Assembly (NCBI RefSeq): GCF_024189315.1
Contig: NZ_JAIZEO010000001.1
Span: 496,001 to 560,000 of the forward strand
From: Halobacillus sp. A5
GTDB lineage: Bacteria; Bacillota; Bacilli; Bacillales; Halobacillaceae
Direction of reading: 5' to 3'
DNA length: 64,000 bases
Shown here: positions 1 through 9,839 of the stretch, one piece after another
Position numbering within the stretch: position 1 is the first letter of the stretch
Layout: every line of letters starts with the position of its first letter
Notes under the pieces: model-generated
What the model was told of the DNA's origin: nothing
Seen by the model: only the letters and a program-made list of their open reading frames with translations
Databases searched by the model: none
Translations under genes and position numbers: made by a program

Positions 1-124
1 TCTCCTTTAGAAAGGTTGAAAGCTCTTTAAGAGGGTGCTCTCCATCAGTATTTACTTCTCCCGTAGCTTTATTTTCTTTCATCGAAATAGTTCCGCCTGT
101 ATGTATAATTAAAATAGTTTTCAT
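1..124 (-). CDS. L-asparaginase, N-terminal fragment (cut by window edge)
   Basis: The reverse strand starts with ATG at 124, behind a strong AGGAGG site, and encodes about 41 residues before the window ends. The translation opens MKTILIIHTGGTISMKENKA. TGGTI is the asparaginase/glutaminase signature that carries the nucleophilic threonine. No signal peptide is seen, so a cytoplasmic asparagine-to-aspartate hydrolase is likely. It is divergent from prsW. The rest of the gene lies outside the window, so substrate preference and intactness cannot be judged. Confidence 0.8.
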   Translation of the reverse strand, partial: MKTILIIHTGGTISMKENKATGEVNTDGEHPLKELSTFLKE

Positions 125-211
125 TAGGACCTCCTGCTTATTCAAATATTCCTTTTATTCTCTTTCCATGATACGATGAATTTTAGTGGAAAGAAAGAGA
201 GGGGATGGGTT

Positions 212-877
212 TTGGCGATTCTAACAGCAGCAGTTGCACCTGCCGTTGCTCTAATGACTTTCATTTATTTAAGTAAAAGAATAGAACTGGAGCCTCTTCC
301 TTTAATCATCAGGATGTTTATACTGGGAGCCATCCTGGTATTCCCGTTAATGTTTATTCAATATGCTTTTGAGAGCGAAGGACTTTTCCAATCACCTTTT
401 ATGAAATCTGTTTTCCTTGCTGGATTGTTAGAAGAATTTTTTAAGTGGTTCTTCTTATTATTTGTGGCTTACCGCCATTCTGATTTTGATCACCATTACG
501 ACGGGATTATTTACGGTGTTTCTATCAGCTTAGGATTTGCCACGTTGGAGAATATCCTTTATCTTTTCGCCAATGGCATTGAAATAGCTCTGCTGCGAGC
601 CTTATTTCCCGTCTCATCTCACGCATTGTTTGGACTGTTAATGGGTTATTATATGGGGAAAGCTAAGTTCTCTCCGACAACTAGACGATGGTCGCTTGCA
701 TTAGCTTTTATTATACCTTTCGTTTTACATAGTTTATATGATTACTTCGTTGTTACCTCAATCTGGCTGTATCTGATTATTCCTTTTATGATTATATTGT
801 GGTGTATTGGTGTCCGCAAGATTAAGCTGGCTAACAATCATCACGATCCAGTACTATCCTCCAATTCGGACCGCTAG
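212..877 (+). CDS. prsW: PrsW, intramembrane site-1 protease for anti-sigma factor RsiW
   Basis: This polytopic membrane protein has several hydrophobic segments and the paired glutamates of the family in LLEEFFKW (about residues 72-79), plus a conserved histidine in SSHALFG. In B. subtilis PrsW makes the first cut in RsiW, which leads to SigW release. The frame is open from an ATG at 176, but that codon has no ribosome binding site. The TTG at 212 follows AGGGGA by 6 nt and aligns with the family N-terminus, so I prefer it. A terminator follows at once. RsiW and SigW are not in the window. Confidence 0.88.
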   Translation: MAILTAAVAPAVALMTFIYLSKRIELEPLPLIIRMFILGAILVFPLMFIQYAFESEGLFQSPFMKSVFLAGLLEEFFKWFFLLFVAYRHSDFDHHYDGIIYGVSISLGFATLENILYLFANGIEIALLRALFPVSSHALFGLLMGYYMGKAKFSPTTRRWSLALAFIIPFVLHSLYDYFVVTSIWLYLIIPFMIILWCIGVRKIKLANNHHDPVLSSNSDR

Positions 878-900
878 CTGCCATTATGGCGGCTTTTTTT
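877..900 (+). terminator. Rho-independent terminator after prsW
   Basis: The hairpin GCTGCC-ATTAT-GGCGGC is followed by seven T. It overlaps the last base of the prsW stop codon. Confidence 0.85.
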
Positions 901-909
901 GTTTCTTTA

Positions 910-939
910 TGTATATTGTGACTTAATTGAACAAAACTA
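910..939 (+). promoter_or_regulatory. Candidate SigG promoter for sleB-ypeB
   Basis: TGTATA (910-915) and AAAACTA (933-939) are separated by 17 nt. They resemble the SigG consensus TGAATA / CATACTA at 5 of 6 and 5 of 7 positions. In B. subtilis sleB-ypeB is transcribed in the forespore by SigG. The sspM gene of this window has the same AAAACTA -10. Confidence 0.45.
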
Positions 940-978
940 CCTCTATAAATAAAAAGTTGCGTCAGGGGTGTAGAAGAG

Positions 979-1779
979 ATGGCTTCGAAGAAATTTGTAA
1001 TGTTTGCTTTATTATTTGCGCTTCTTATATTACCTGTTCCTGAAATGTATAACAGCAAAAAGGTTCATGCCTTTACGAGTCAAGTGATTCAGCAGGGATC
1101 TGTCGGGCAAGATGTTATTGAGCTTCAAGCAAGACTAAAGCATCTTGGTTTCTACAGCAAAGATGTAGATGGGGTATTTGGCTGGAGTACGTATTGGGCA
1201 GCAAGAAACTTTCAATATGAGTTTGGTATGGAAATTGACGGACTTGTAGGTCCACAGATGAAAGAGAAATTAGTAAAAGCTTCAAAAGGGTATGAAAAGT
1301 ATTTACCTTCAGGAGATGGCGGAGGTAAACAGACGGGTCAAAACCAGGGACAAGAGCAGCAGAACCAGGGCGGGGGAGGAGAAACAACTTCTGAACCTAC
1401 TGCGGTAAACGTTCCTGGCGGTTACTCTCAAAACGACATTAAATTAATGGCAAATGCTGTGTATGGTGAGGCGCGGGGAGAACCTTATGAAGGACAAGTA
1501 GCTGTGGCTGCAGTAATACTTAACCGTGTAGATAGCGCAACTTTCCCTAATTCCATTTCTGGGGTGATTTTTGAACCGCGGGCTTTCACTGCAGTTGCTG
1601 ACGGTCAAATTTGGCTGACGCCGAATGACACTGCTGAAAGAGCTGTTATGGACGCTATTAATGGGATGGATCCTTCAGGTAATGCTACCTATTATTTTAA
1701 CCCTAACACAGCAACGTCAAGCTGGATTTGGTCGAGACCGCAAATCAAAAAAATTGGAAAGCATATCTTTTGTAAATAG
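979..1779 (+). CDS. sleB: SleB, spore cortex-lytic enzyme
   Basis: This lytic transglycosylase acts on muramic-delta-lactam cortex peptidoglycan during germination. The 266 residues comprise a signal peptide (about 1-32, ending VHA), a peptidoglycan-binding repeat (about 38-95, with GxxGxDVIELQxxL and DGVFG), a Gly/Gln/Asn-rich linker (about 102-140) and a C-terminal SleB/CwlJ hydrolase domain (about 150-266). The hydrolase begins at NAVYGEARGEPYEGQ, whose glutamate is the expected catalytic residue. ypeB follows after 11 nt, as in B. subtilis, where the two proteins need each other for stability in the dormant spore. Confidence 0.95.
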   Translation: MASKKFVMFALLFALLILPVPEMYNSKKVHAFTSQVIQQGSVGQDVIELQARLKHLGFYSKDVDGVFGWSTYWAARNFQYEFGMEIDGLVGPQMKEKLVKASKGYEKYLPSGDGGGKQTGQNQGQEQQNQGGGGETTSEPTAVNVPGGYSQNDIKLMANAVYGEARGEPYEGQVAVAAVILNRVDSATFPNSISGVIFEPRAFTAVADGQIWLTPNDTAERAVMDAINGMDPSGNATYYFNPNTATSSWIWSRPQIKKIGKHIFCK

Positions 1780-1790
1780 GAGGTGGAGTC

Positions 1791-3134
1791 ATGTTTCGCT
1801 GGATTACCATATCTTTATTAGCGATTACGATCGTAGGTCTTGCAGTTTTTGGATATAAAGAACACCAGGATAAGAACGCGATACTTATCCAGGCAGAGAA
1901 TAGCTATCAAAGGGCTTTCCATGAATTGACGTCCGATGTGGACACACTCCATGATAAAATTGGCGCAACGCTGGCAATGAACACACGTAAGCAGCTTTCA
2001 CCACAAATGGCTGAGATTTGGAGGCTTACTTCTGAGGCGAGCTCTGATGTAGGACAGCTGCCTTTAACATTGTTGCCTTTTAACAAAACAGAAGAGTTTC
2101 TGTTTGATATTGGGGACTTCGCTTACAACACCGCAATAAGAGATTTGGATAAAGAACCTTTATCTGAAGATGAGATAGCAGGTTTGGAGGCGCTTTACAA
2201 GCAGTCTGGTGATATTAGAAATGAATTGAGAGAAGTTCAGAATATGGTGCTCGAAGACAATTTAAGATGGATGGATGTTGAGCTTGCTCTTGCCACAAAT
2301 GAAGAAACGGGAGACAACACGATTATTAATGGATTTAAAACAGTTGAAAAATCTATGGATGGATTTCAGCAGACGAACTCAGAAAATGGTATATCTTCGA
2401 GACCAGATGAGAAAGATCTGTCGCATTTAAAAGGAGAAGAAATTAATAAAGAAGATGCAATTGAAATCGCTCAAAATTGGTTTGGAAAAGTTGAGCCTGA
2501 TGAATTTACGATAACAAAATCAGGAAAAGGTGCCGACATACCAACGGTTACCGCTGCATTTAACGAAGATGAAAGAAACGGCTATATGGATATGTCCAAA
2601 CAAGGCGGTTATCCTTTAACCGTTATGGTGGCAAGAGATGTAGATGATACGCAAATCAGTCTAAATGAAGCATCTAAAAAAGCAGCAACCTATGTAGATA
2701 AATTAGAGCTGAAGAACATGGAAATGGTTGAAAGTAATCAATATGATAATGTGGGAGTCTTTAGGTTTGTTTATACTAAAGATGATATCCGCTATTATCC
2801 GAGTACAGTTCAAGTTAAAGTAGCCCTTGATAATGGAGAAATGCTCGGGTTAGATGCTGTAGAATACTACAGCCGTCCTAATGAAGAAATAAATAAACAA
2901 CCAGCTCTATCAGAAGATGAGGCAAAAGAAATGATCAACCCTAATCTGGAAGTTCAGGAAAATTATTTAGCGGTAATCGAGAATGAGGCTCAGGAAACCA
3001 TCTTATGTTACGAGTTTCTTACCACTAAAGGGGACGAAACCTACCGCATTTTTATTAATGCGGATGATGGAACAGAGGAAGAAGTAGAAACTTTAAAAAC
3101 AAGTGAGCAAAGGTACGACATGGATGTATCTTAA
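1791..3134 (+). CDS. ypeB: YpeB, germination protein required for SleB
   Basis: The protein has 447 residues, the usual length. It begins with one N-terminal membrane anchor (about 3-22). A helical region of about 190 residues follows, then C-terminal PepSY-type repeats (about 215-440; EINKEDAIEIAQNW and LSEDEAKEMI are repeat starts). YpeB inhibits, localises and stabilises SleB on the spore membrane and is cut during germination. The ATG at 1791 has a strong GGAGGTGG site. A long perfect terminator hairpin ends the two-gene operon. Confidence 0.93.
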   Translation: MFRWITISLLAITIVGLAVFGYKEHQDKNAILIQAENSYQRAFHELTSDVDTLHDKIGATLAMNTRKQLSPQMAEIWRLTSEASSDVGQLPLTLLPFNKTEEFLFDIGDFAYNTAIRDLDKEPLSEDEIAGLEALYKQSGDIRNELREVQNMVLEDNLRWMDVELALATNEETGDNTIINGFKTVEKSMDGFQQTNSENGISSRPDEKDLSHLKGEEINKEDAIEIAQNWFGKVEPDEFTITKSGKGADIPTVTAAFNEDERNGYMDMSKQGGYPLTVMVARDVDDTQISLNEASKKAATYVDKLELKNMEMVESNQYDNVGVFRFVYTKDDIRYYPSTVQVKVALDNGEMLGLDAVEYYSRPNEEINKQPALSEDEAKEMINPNLEVQENYLAVIENEAQETILCYEFLTTKGDETYRIFINADDGTEEEVETLKTSEQRYDMDVS

Positions 3135-3145
3135 ATAAGCAGCTT

Positions 3146-3180
3146 CAGACTGTCGGGAGGATTTCCCGACAGTCTGTTTT
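3146..3180 (+). terminator. Terminator of sleB-ypeB operon
   Basis: A perfect 13-bp stem, CAGACTGTCGGGA with its complement TCCCGACAGTCTG, has a 5-nt loop and is followed by TTTT. Confidence 0.92.
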
Positions 3181-3314
3181 ATGTTTATGGCTGTATATTG
3201 TACACCAAGCATTTGATGTTAATTTGAATCAAAAGTCCTGGACTTTTAATACTATTTTTTGAGATAATAAATGTAAGTAACGAGCGTGAAGTGCTGGTGA
3301 AAGAAGGCGAAAAA

Positions 3315-3977
3315 ATGTTTAAAGCTGGGGAACCCTTAACATTGGAATTACATAGGAACAAGCAGGAAGAAGCGGAAAAATATAAGAGTAAAATAGTCGA
3401 CTTCAGTCATAGCCATGTATTTATTGATTATCCTGTTAAAATGAATACACAAAAAACGGCCTTCTTTTTTGAAGGAACACAATTTCAAGCCAGTTTTCTT
3501 GGAGAAGATGGATCAGTATATTGGTTTGAAACTGAGGTCTTAGCTAGAAAGAAGAAAAATATTCCGGTGCTCATGGTCAGTTTTCCTGGAGAGGAAGAGC
3601 TTGTCCGCATTCAAAGAAGGGAATATGTCCGCGTTGATACTGCTGTAGATGTGGCAGTAAATACTAATAATAACAAAACGAAATTTACGACTGTAACTAG
3701 AGACTTGAGCGGGGGAGGCATGGCTATATACGAGCCTGAAAAAATATCCTTGTCTCCAGATCTAATGCTGGATATTACAGTAGTGCTTCCCATGAATGAT
3801 GGTGACTACCATTACATGGAGTCTTCTGGGAAAGTTGTAAGGTCGTCTATGTTAAAAGGTTCGAATAAAAAATCTGTATCAATTGAATTTATTAATTTAA
3901 ACGAAAAGATGAGACAGTATGTAATTCAATATTGTTTTGAACAGCAGATGCAGATGCGTAAACAGAAAAGACTATAA
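3315..3977 (+). CDS. ypfA: YpfA, PilZ-domain c-di-GMP receptor (YcgR-like)
   Basis: This 220-residue protein has an N-terminal YcgR-type domain (about 1-90) and a C-terminal PilZ domain. The c-di-GMP contacts are visible as IQRREYVRV (about 96-104) and DLSGGGM (about 133-139). In B. subtilis YpfA (DgrA) binds c-di-GMP and inhibits motility. The ATG at 3315 aligns with family starts and follows AGAAGG. An upstream in-frame GTG at 3291 is less likely. The gene stands alone before cmk, and a weak hairpin lies between them. Confidence 0.85.
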   Translation: MFKAGEPLTLELHRNKQEEAEKYKSKIVDFSHSHVFIDYPVKMNTQKTAFFFEGTQFQASFLGEDGSVYWFETEVLARKKKNIPVLMVSFPGEEELVRIQRREYVRVDTAVDVAVNTNNNKTKFTTVTRDLSGGGMAIYEPEKISLSPDLMLDITVVLPMNDGDYHYMESSGKVVRSSMLKGSNKKSVSIEFINLNEKMRQYVIQYCFEQQMQMRKQKRL

Positions 3978-4069
3978 GGTTTTTATAGATAATAGATTGT
4001 ATTTTATGTTATTCTTTACGAGTATGAAAGTAGATAACAGTGTACATAAAATCGACATGACAGACTTCA

Positions 4070-4102
4070 AAACGCGCTTTCTAAACAGTTGGTGCGTTTT
4101 TG
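4070..4102 (+). terminator. Weak terminator between ypfA and cmk
   Basis: AACGCGC pairs with GTGCGTT (one G-T pair) around an 14-nt loop, and a short T run follows. Confidence 0.5.
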
Positions 4103-4133
4103 TATGTAGCATTGTAAATTGGAGGAAGAAGAG

Positions 4134-4817
4134 ATGACACGTAAATTAGCAATAGCTATTGATGGACCGGCTGCTGCAGGAAAAAGTACAGTGGCAAAAA
4201 AGGTCGCCAAACATTTATCTTATATATATATAGATACAGGGGCAATGTATAGAGCTTTAACTTTGAATGCTTTACAGAATGAAATAGATCTAAATGATGA
4301 ATATGCACTTGAACAGCTTCTTAGAGAAACTGAAATTGAATTAGTTCAAGAAGAAGACGGCCAGCACGTTAAATTAAACAGCTCCGATGTGACGAAAGAG
4401 ATTCGGACACATGAAGTGACAGGCAATGTTTCCTATGTAGCGGAGCATGCTAAAGTAAGAAAAGAAATGGTGGCAAGGCAGCAAAAGCTTGTAGAAAAAA
4501 GAGGTGTCGTAATGGACGGGCGCGACATCGGCACCCATGTTATTCCTGATGCTGAAGTGAAAATATTTATGATTGCTTCTGTGAAAGAAAGAGCGGAGCG
4601 GCGTCATAAAGAAAATTTAGAGCAGGGGTTCTCTTCTAATTTAGAAGAGTTGATGGAAGAGATTCGTAAAAGGGATGAAATTGATTCCCAGAGAAAAACG
4701 GCACCTTTAGTTAAAGCATCGGATGCTGTAGAAGTAGACACGACCTCATTATCAATTCAGCAGGTAGTTGAAAAAATCATAGAAATTGTCAATAAAGAGC
4801 AGGATGGGAGTGTGTAA
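4134..4817 (+). CDS. cmk: Cytidylate kinase
   Basis: Cmk phosphorylates CMP and dCMP with ATP, feeding CTP, dCTP and CDP-diacylglycerol synthesis. The P-loop GPAAAGKST lies near residues 10-18. The CMP-binding motif DGRDIGT and an arginine-rich lid ([10 protein letters not shown]) follow. The length of 227 residues is normal. The ATG at 4134 has GGAGG 8 nt upstream; an in-frame TTG at 4119 lacks a site. plsC begins 2 nt after the stop, so this is a cmk-plsC operon. Confidence 0.96.
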   Translation: MTRKLAIAIDGPAAAGKSTVAKKVAKHLSYIYIDTGAMYRALTLNALQNEIDLNDEYALEQLLRETEIELVQEEDGQHVKLNSSDVTKEIRTHEVTGNVSYVAEHAKVRKEMVARQQKLVEKRGVVMDGRDIGTHVIPDAEVKIFMIASVKERAERRHKENLEQGFSSNLEELMEEIRKRDEIDSQRKTAPLVKASDAVEVDTTSLSIQQVVEKIIEIVNKEQDGSV

Positions 4818-4819
4818 CG

Positions 4820-5410
4820 TTGAACTTGTACACAGTAGGAAAAACTTTATGTGCGGTTATTTTATATCCTTTATATCGAATTAAGGTAGTAGGAAGAGAA
4901 AACATACCCAAAAAAGGTCCTGTCATTATATGCAGCAATCATATTTCAAATGTAGACCCCCCGGTTGTAGGGATTACCAATAATAGAAACATTTATTTCC
5001 TCGCAAAAGAAGAATTGTTTAAGAACAAGCTTATTGGGGGAATTTTGAAAAGAGTACATGCTTTTCCAATCAAAAGAGGGATGAGAGACCGAAACGCATT
5101 ACGCAAAGGATTAGATATTCTTAAACAGAATCATGCTTTAGGTTTGTTCCCGGAGGGTAGTAGACAAAGAAACGGAGAAATAGGGAAAGGTTTAGCTGGA
5201 GCTGGCTTTTTTGCTCTTCGTTCTGAGGCGGTTATTGTACCGTGTGCGATTATTGGTCCATATCGCAAATTTAAACCTATAAAGGTTGCCTACGGAAAAC
5301 CGATTGATTTACAGCCTTACCGCGATAAAAAAGCAAGCGCACAAGTCGTTACAGATCTGATCATGGAAGAAATCAGACAATTGCATAAAATTCACAGCGA
5401 AAAAGGGTAA
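4820..5410 (+). CDS. plsC: 1-acyl-sn-glycerol-3-phosphate acyltransferase
   Basis: PlsC acylates lysophosphatidic acid to phosphatidic acid at the membrane. The acyltransferase motifs are clear: NHISNVD (H-x4-D, about residues 38-44) and FPEGSR (about 111-116). A hydrophobic N-terminus is present, and the length of 196 residues is typical. The TTG start follows a GGGAG site inside the end of cmk. B. subtilis has no plsC between cmk and ypfD. Confidence 0.92.
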   Translation: MNLYTVGKTLCAVILYPLYRIKVVGRENIPKKGPVIICSNHISNVDPPVVGITNNRNIYFLAKEELFKNKLIGGILKRVHAFPIKRGMRDRNALRKGLDILKQNHALGLFPEGSRQRNGEIGKGLAGAGFFALRSEAVIVPCAIIGPYRKFKPIKVAYGKPIDLQPYRDKKASAQVVTDLIMEEIRQLHKIHSEKG

Positions 5411-5501
5411 ATACTTGACAAACCGCTTCAAATATTAGAAGTTAGACAAAAGGGCATTTCTGTATTCAGGTTGTGTCGGAAATTGAAGGAGGTAGCTTGG
5501 C

Positions 5502-6644
5502 ATGGATGAAATGAACCATGAAGTATCAGGTATGAAAGAATTTTCTGCAGGGGATATTGTGACTGGTAAAGTCGTAAAAATTGAAGAAAAACAAGTCCTT
5601 GTGGATGTAGGATATAAAGTTGAAGGTATTGTTCCTATTAGTGAATTATCCAGTCTGCATGTAGAAAAAGCCTCAGATGTCGTTAGCGAAGGTGACGAAC
5701 TCAAACTTCAAGTTAAGAAGGTAGAAGATGATGAAATTGTCCTTTCTAAGAGGGCGGTCGATGCAGATAAGGCATGGCAGGATCTCGAAGAGAAATATGA
5801 AAGCGGTGAAACTTTTACTGCAGAAGTGAAGGACGTTGTTAAAGGCGGACTTGTAGTAGATATTGGACTGCGCGGCTTTATTCCGGCTTCTTTAGTCGAA
5901 ACTTACTATGTTGAAGACTTTGAAAATTACAAAGGTAAAGAACTGAGCTTAAAAGTGGTGGAGCTTGACCGTGACCAAAATCGTGTCATACTTTCTCACC
6001 GCGCAGTTATAGAAGCAGAAGAATCTACTAAGAAACAAGAGGTTCTTCAATCATTGGAAGAGGGACAAGTCATTGAAGGAACAGTACAGAGACTGACAGA
6101 CTTCGGTGCTTTTGTAAACCTTGGCGGTATTGACGGTCTAGTACATATCTCACAGCTTTCTCATGAGCACGTGGAGAAAGCGTCAGATGTAGTAGAAGAA
6201 GGTCAAACAATCCAGGTTAAAGTGTTATCAGTGGATCGTGATAACGAGAGGATTTCACTTTCTCTAAAAGCTACCCAGCCTGGACCATGGCACGACATAT
6301 CCAGTCGTGTACAGGCAGGTGAGGTGGTAGAAGGTACTGTGCGTCGTCTTGTAAGCTTCGGTGCTTTTGTTGAAGTCTTCCCTGGTGTGGAAGGACTTGT
6401 TCATATTTCCCAGATTTCTAACCGCCACATTGGTACTCCCGGCGAGGTTTTAGAAGAAGGTCAGACAGTGAATGTTAAAGTCCTTGATGTAGATGAAGAC
6501 GCAAAAAGATTATCTCTCAGCATGAAAGAACTTGAGAAGGAACAAGCGAGAGATGAAGTGAAGCAATATGAGAAAGAAGACGATAACTCAGGATTTTCAC
6601 TTAGCGATATGATTGGAGATCAGCTGGATAAATACAAAAAGTAA
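5502..6644 (+). CDS. ypfD: YpfD, ribosomal protein S1 homologue with four S1 domains
   Basis: Four S1 RNA-binding domains lie in series at about residues 16-85, 103-168, 189-257 and 274-343. The last two are typical and contain FGAFVNLGGIDGLVHISQLS and FGAFVEV with GLVHISQIS. The 380-residue length fits the four-domain Bacillus form. Unlike E. coli S1, this protein is not a fixed ribosome component in B. subtilis. The ATG has an AAGGAGGT site. fni follows within 15 nt. Confidence 0.92.
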   Translation: MDEMNHEVSGMKEFSAGDIVTGKVVKIEEKQVLVDVGYKVEGIVPISELSSLHVEKASDVVSEGDELKLQVKKVEDDEIVLSKRAVDADKAWQDLEEKYESGETFTAEVKDVVKGGLVVDIGLRGFIPASLVETYYVEDFENYKGKELSLKVVELDRDQNRVILSHRAVIEAEESTKKQEVLQSLEEGQVIEGTVQRLTDFGAFVNLGGIDGLVHISQLSHEHVEKASDVVEEGQTIQVKVLSVDRDNERISLSLKATQPGPWHDISSRVQAGEVVEGTVRRLVSFGAFVEVFPGVEGLVHISQISNRHIGTPGEVLEEGQTVNVKVLDVDEDAKRLSLSMKELEKEQARDEVKQYEKEDDNSGFSLSDMIGDQLDKYKK

Positions 6645-6659
6645 CAGGCGGTGAAGGAT

Positions 6660-7697
6660 TTGTCTAGAGCTAAACGCAAGCTCGATCACATTCAGCACGC
6701 CTTAAGTCATACGCACGATGTTTACAACCATTTTGATGATATAAACATTGTCCATCAAAGTTTAACGAGTATGAACTTTGATCAACTTCATTTAAATGCT
6801 AATGTAGGAGAACTTAATCTAAGTTCTCCTATTTTTGTAAATGCTATGACCGGAGGCGGTGGGGATCGAACTTTAACGATTAACAGGCAACTGGCCCGGG
6901 CAGCTGCAGAGACTGGGATCGGAATGGCTGTAGGCTCCCAGATGTCAGCAATAAAAGACCCTGCCGAGCGCCCCAGCTATGAGATAGTACGGAAGGAAAA
7001 CAAACATGGCCCTGTCTTTGCCAATGTAGGAACCGAGGCTTCTCTGGAACAGGCAGAATCAGCAGTTGATATGATTGAAGCTGAAGCATTACAAATCCAT
7101 TTAAACACGCTTCAAGAATTAATTATGCCCGAAGGCGATCGTGATTTTTCAAGCCGTATAGCAAATATTGAAGCTATAGTGAGCGGTATAGATATACCTG
7201 TCATTGTTAAAGAGGTAGGGTATGGAATGTCAAAAGACGCCGTCAAACAACTTTATGAATTAGGTGTCCGGTATATCGACGTCGGTGGGAGAGGAGGTAC
7301 AAATTTTTCTAAAGTCGAGAATATGCGTAGAGAAAAACCGCTTGCTTCATTTGATAACTGGGGTATTCCAACTCCGATTTCTTTAGCAGAAGTCAGCCAG
7401 GATAAGTTACCAGGACTTCACATTTTAGGGTCAGGAGGCATTCGGCACGGAGTTGATGGAGCCAAAACTCTGGTGCTTGGTGCTGAAGCGTTCGGCATGG
7501 CAGGAAGTTTATTAAAAGTTTTAATAGAAGAAGGGTATGATTCCTTAATTGATCAAATAGAACATGTCAAGAAAGAGATTAAAATGGTTATGATGCTGAC
7601 AAACTCAAAAAATGTTTCAGAATTGAGGCAGAGCCCTTATACTTTACATGGCAAAACAAAAGAATGGGTGGATCAACGTTGTAAGCTGATGGATTAG
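6660..7697 (+). CDS. fni: Type 2 isopentenyl-diphosphate isomerase (FMN-dependent)
   Basis: Fni interconverts IPP and DMAPP using FMN and NADPH. The phosphate/FMN-binding NAMTGGGGDRT, the VGSQMSAIKD segment, the catalytic-region glutamine in ALQIHLN and the C-terminal FMN loop (HILGSGGIRHG) are all visible. The TTG at 6660 gives the start SRAKRK found in homologues and has AGGCGGTG 6 nt upstream. The GTG at 6651 falls inside that site. IPP isomerase feeds the hepS/hepT products encoded nearby. Confidence 0.92.
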   Translation: MSRAKRKLDHIQHALSHTHDVYNHFDDINIVHQSLTSMNFDQLHLNANVGELNLSSPIFVNAMTGGGGDRTLTINRQLARAAAETGIGMAVGSQMSAIKDPAERPSYEIVRKENKHGPVFANVGTEASLEQAESAVDMIEAEALQIHLNTLQELIMPEGDRDFSSRIANIEAIVSGIDIPVIVKEVGYGMSKDAVKQLYELGVRYIDVGGRGGTNFSKVENMRREKPLASFDNWGIPTPISLAEVSQDKLPGLHILGSGGIRHGVDGAKTLVLGAEAFGMAGSLLKVLIEEGYDSLIDQIEHVKKEIKMVMMLTNSKNVSELRQSPYTLHGKTKEWVDQRCKLMD

Positions 7698-7751
7698 ATA
7701 CATGTTTAAATAAGTTATAGATCAGCCATAATAAAACGGAGGAGAGATATT

Positions 7752-8333
7752 ATGGCTGTATATTACTGGTATGCCTGGTTCATAGTTATCATTATTTTAT
7801 TTTTTTTAACTTCCCGTAAATATAAAAAGACGGCACTGCTTACCTTTGTTTTACTGCAAATGATATTTTTGCCGTTCATACATATGGATGTATTTCTCTG
7901 GACTTCTTTAGTTATTCAGTGCTTTTTCGGTATATATTTATGGGCAGAGCCCCGTCCGATCTTTCAACAGCTCTGGCCAGTGTTATTTACCTTTTGCTGG
8001 GCAGTGTTTCAATTGTTTCTGCTGAGTAATCCGGTTTGGTATTTATTCCCCGGTGTTCAAATCGCTATTGTTGGTGTGCTAATTATTTTCCATTATTTGA
8101 CCTTCACTTTTAATAGTCAACTTGGACTTTGGCTGATCATGAATATTCTGGGTGTAATTACGGCAGGAATTGTAAGTGATATTCTGTTCCTGGACTTTAT
8201 GCCGGATTATGTGAACGTCCACACCACAGTATTACAAGGAATTGTAGTAATTTTTATTTTAAATGGGATTTCCTATTTAAAAAGATCTTCAGCGAAGTTA
8301 AAGCGTAACAAGAAAGCACTGGTGTATCGCTAA
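7752..8333 (+). CDS. yphA: YphA family membrane protein
   Basis: This 193-residue integral membrane protein has about six hydrophobic segments, a first helix at about 5-22 and a basic C-terminal tail. It sits between fni and der as yphA does in B. subtilis. No catalytic motif is visible and the function is unknown. The ATG has a GGAGGAG site. Confidence 0.8.
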   Translation: MAVYYWYAWFIVIIILFFLTSRKYKKTALLTFVLLQMIFLPFIHMDVFLWTSLVIQCFFGIYLWAEPRPIFQQLWPVLFTFCWAVFQLFLLSNPVWYLFPGVQIAIVGVLIIFHYLTFTFNSQLGLWLIMNILGVITAGIVSDILFLDFMPDYVNVHTTVLQGIVVIFILNGISYLKRSSAKLKRNKKALVYR

Positions 8334-8340
8334 AAATCGA

Positions 8341-8369
8341 TTGTATAAAGTAAAGGAATTTGCTAATAT
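8341..8369 (+). promoter_or_regulatory. Candidate SigA promoter for der
   Basis: TTGTAT (8341-8346) and TAATAT (8364-8369) are 17 nt apart, with TGC before the -10 (extended -10). It lies in the 176-nt gap before der, where no other gene is seen. Confidence 0.45.
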
Positions 8370-8509
8370 AATAAAGTTAGGTCATTTCTGCTATTCTTAT
8401 GGAAGTTTGCTTAAACGAGTGACTCCATTGAACAGCAGTATTTTTTTATATTTGTATAGACGAAAAATGGGAATGGCTGATAAATAGACAGGGGAAGGAT
8501 GATCCTTTC

Positions 8510-9820
8510 ATGCGGAAATCTATAGTAGCTGTAGTAGGGCGGCCGAATGTAGGCAAGTCTACTATATTTAATCGACTCGTCGGCGATCGTATTTCGATTG
8601 TTGAAGATACACCCGGAGTCACAAGGGATCGTATTTATGCTGAAGCTGAATGGTTAAATACAACATTTAATTTAATTGATACAGGCGGTATTGAACTTGG
8701 GGATGAACCATTACTTGTTCAAATGCGTGCTCAGGCTCAAGTAGCCATTGATGAAGCTGATGTAATTGTTTTTATGGTAAATGGCAGAGACGGAATAACG
8801 GGTGCCGATGAAGAAGTAGCCAAGATTTTGTTTAAGTCCAATAAACCTGTAGTACTCGCTGTAAATAAAGTGGACAACCCAGAAATGAGAGAAGATATTT
8901 ACGAGTTCTATGCTCTTGGTTTTGGTGAGCCTTATCCTATTTCAGGAACTCATGGACTCGGTTTAGGCGACTTGCTTGACGCTGTTGTAGAGCATTTTCC
9001 TGAACGTGAAATAGAAGATTTAGATGATGATGTTATAAGATTTAGTTTGATTGGCCGGCCAAATGTTGGAAAGTCTTCACTAGTTAATAGTCTCCTTGGG
9101 CAGGACAGAGTTATTGTTAGTGATATTGCCGGTACGACGAGGGATGCTATTGATACCCCTTTTTCAAAAGATGACAGAGATTACGTTATTATAGATACGG
9201 CAGGGATGCGTAAGAAGGGGAAAGTTTACGAAGCAACTGAAAGATATAGTATAATGCGGGCGCTCAAAGCCATTGAACGTTCTGATGTGGTTTTAAGTTT
9301 AATTGATGCAGAGACAGGAATACAGGAGCAGGACAAAAAAATAGCAGGTTATGCTCATGAAGCCGGCAAAGCAGTCATAATTGTCGTCAATAAATGGGAT
9401 ACTGTTGAATCAAATGAGAAAGCTATGAAGGAATTTGAAGATGATGTCCGATCCAATTTCCGTTTTTTAGACTATGCTCCTATCGTATTTTTATCTGCAA
9501 AGACAAAAAAGAGAACTCATACGTTATTGCCTAAAGTGATTGAAGCAAGTGAAAATCACGCACGTAGAGTTCAAACAAATATTTTAAACGAAGTCATTAT
9601 GGATGCGCTTGCTATGAATCCTGCACCTTCAATTAAAGGGCAGAAAATGAAAATCTTTTATGCCACCCAGGTAGCGGTTAAACCTCCTGCTTTTGTGGTA
9701 TTTGTAAATGAACCCGAACTCATGCATTTCACTTACGAACGCTTCTTAGAAAACAGGATTAGGGAAGCGTTTGGATTTGAAGGAACTCCAATAAAAATTA
9801 TTGCCAGAAAACGTAGCTAA
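8510..9820 (+). CDS. der: GTPase Der (EngA), 50S ribosome assembly
   Basis: Two tandem GTPase domains each carry a full G1 motif: GRPNVGKST (about residues 9-17) and GRPNVGKSS (about 183-191). DTGG/DTAG and NKVD/NKWD motifs follow in each. A C-terminal KH-like domain begins near 350. Der is essential for 50S subunit maturation, and 436 residues is standard. The ATG follows GGGGAAGGATGAT. gpsA lies 19 nt downstream. Confidence 0.97.
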   Translation: MRKSIVAVVGRPNVGKSTIFNRLVGDRISIVEDTPGVTRDRIYAEAEWLNTTFNLIDTGGIELGDEPLLVQMRAQAQVAIDEADVIVFMVNGRDGITGADEEVAKILFKSNKPVVLAVNKVDNPEMREDIYEFYALGFGEPYPISGTHGLGLGDLLDAVVEHFPEREIEDLDDDVIRFSLIGRPNVGKSSLVNSLLGQDRVIVSDIAGTTRDAIDTPFSKDDRDYVIIDTAGMRKKGKVYEATERYSIMRALKAIERSDVVLSLIDAETGIQEQDKKIAGYAHEAGKAVIIVVNKWDTVESNEKAMKEFEDDVRSNFRFLDYAPIVFLSAKTKKRTHTLLPKVIEASENHARRVQTNILNEVIMDALAMNPAPSIKGQKMKIFYATQVAVKPPAFVVFVNEPELMHFTYERFLENRIREAFGFEGTPIKIIARKRS

Positions 9821-9839
9821 ACTGAGAGGAGAATAGGAT

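Noticed and set aside
3937-4137. 66-residue ORF between ypfA and cmk
   Set aside because: It overlaps the end of ypfA, spans the terminator hairpin and has no ribosome binding site.
5414-5440. Perfect TTGACA before ypfD
   Set aside because: No acceptable -10 at 16-18 nt was found.
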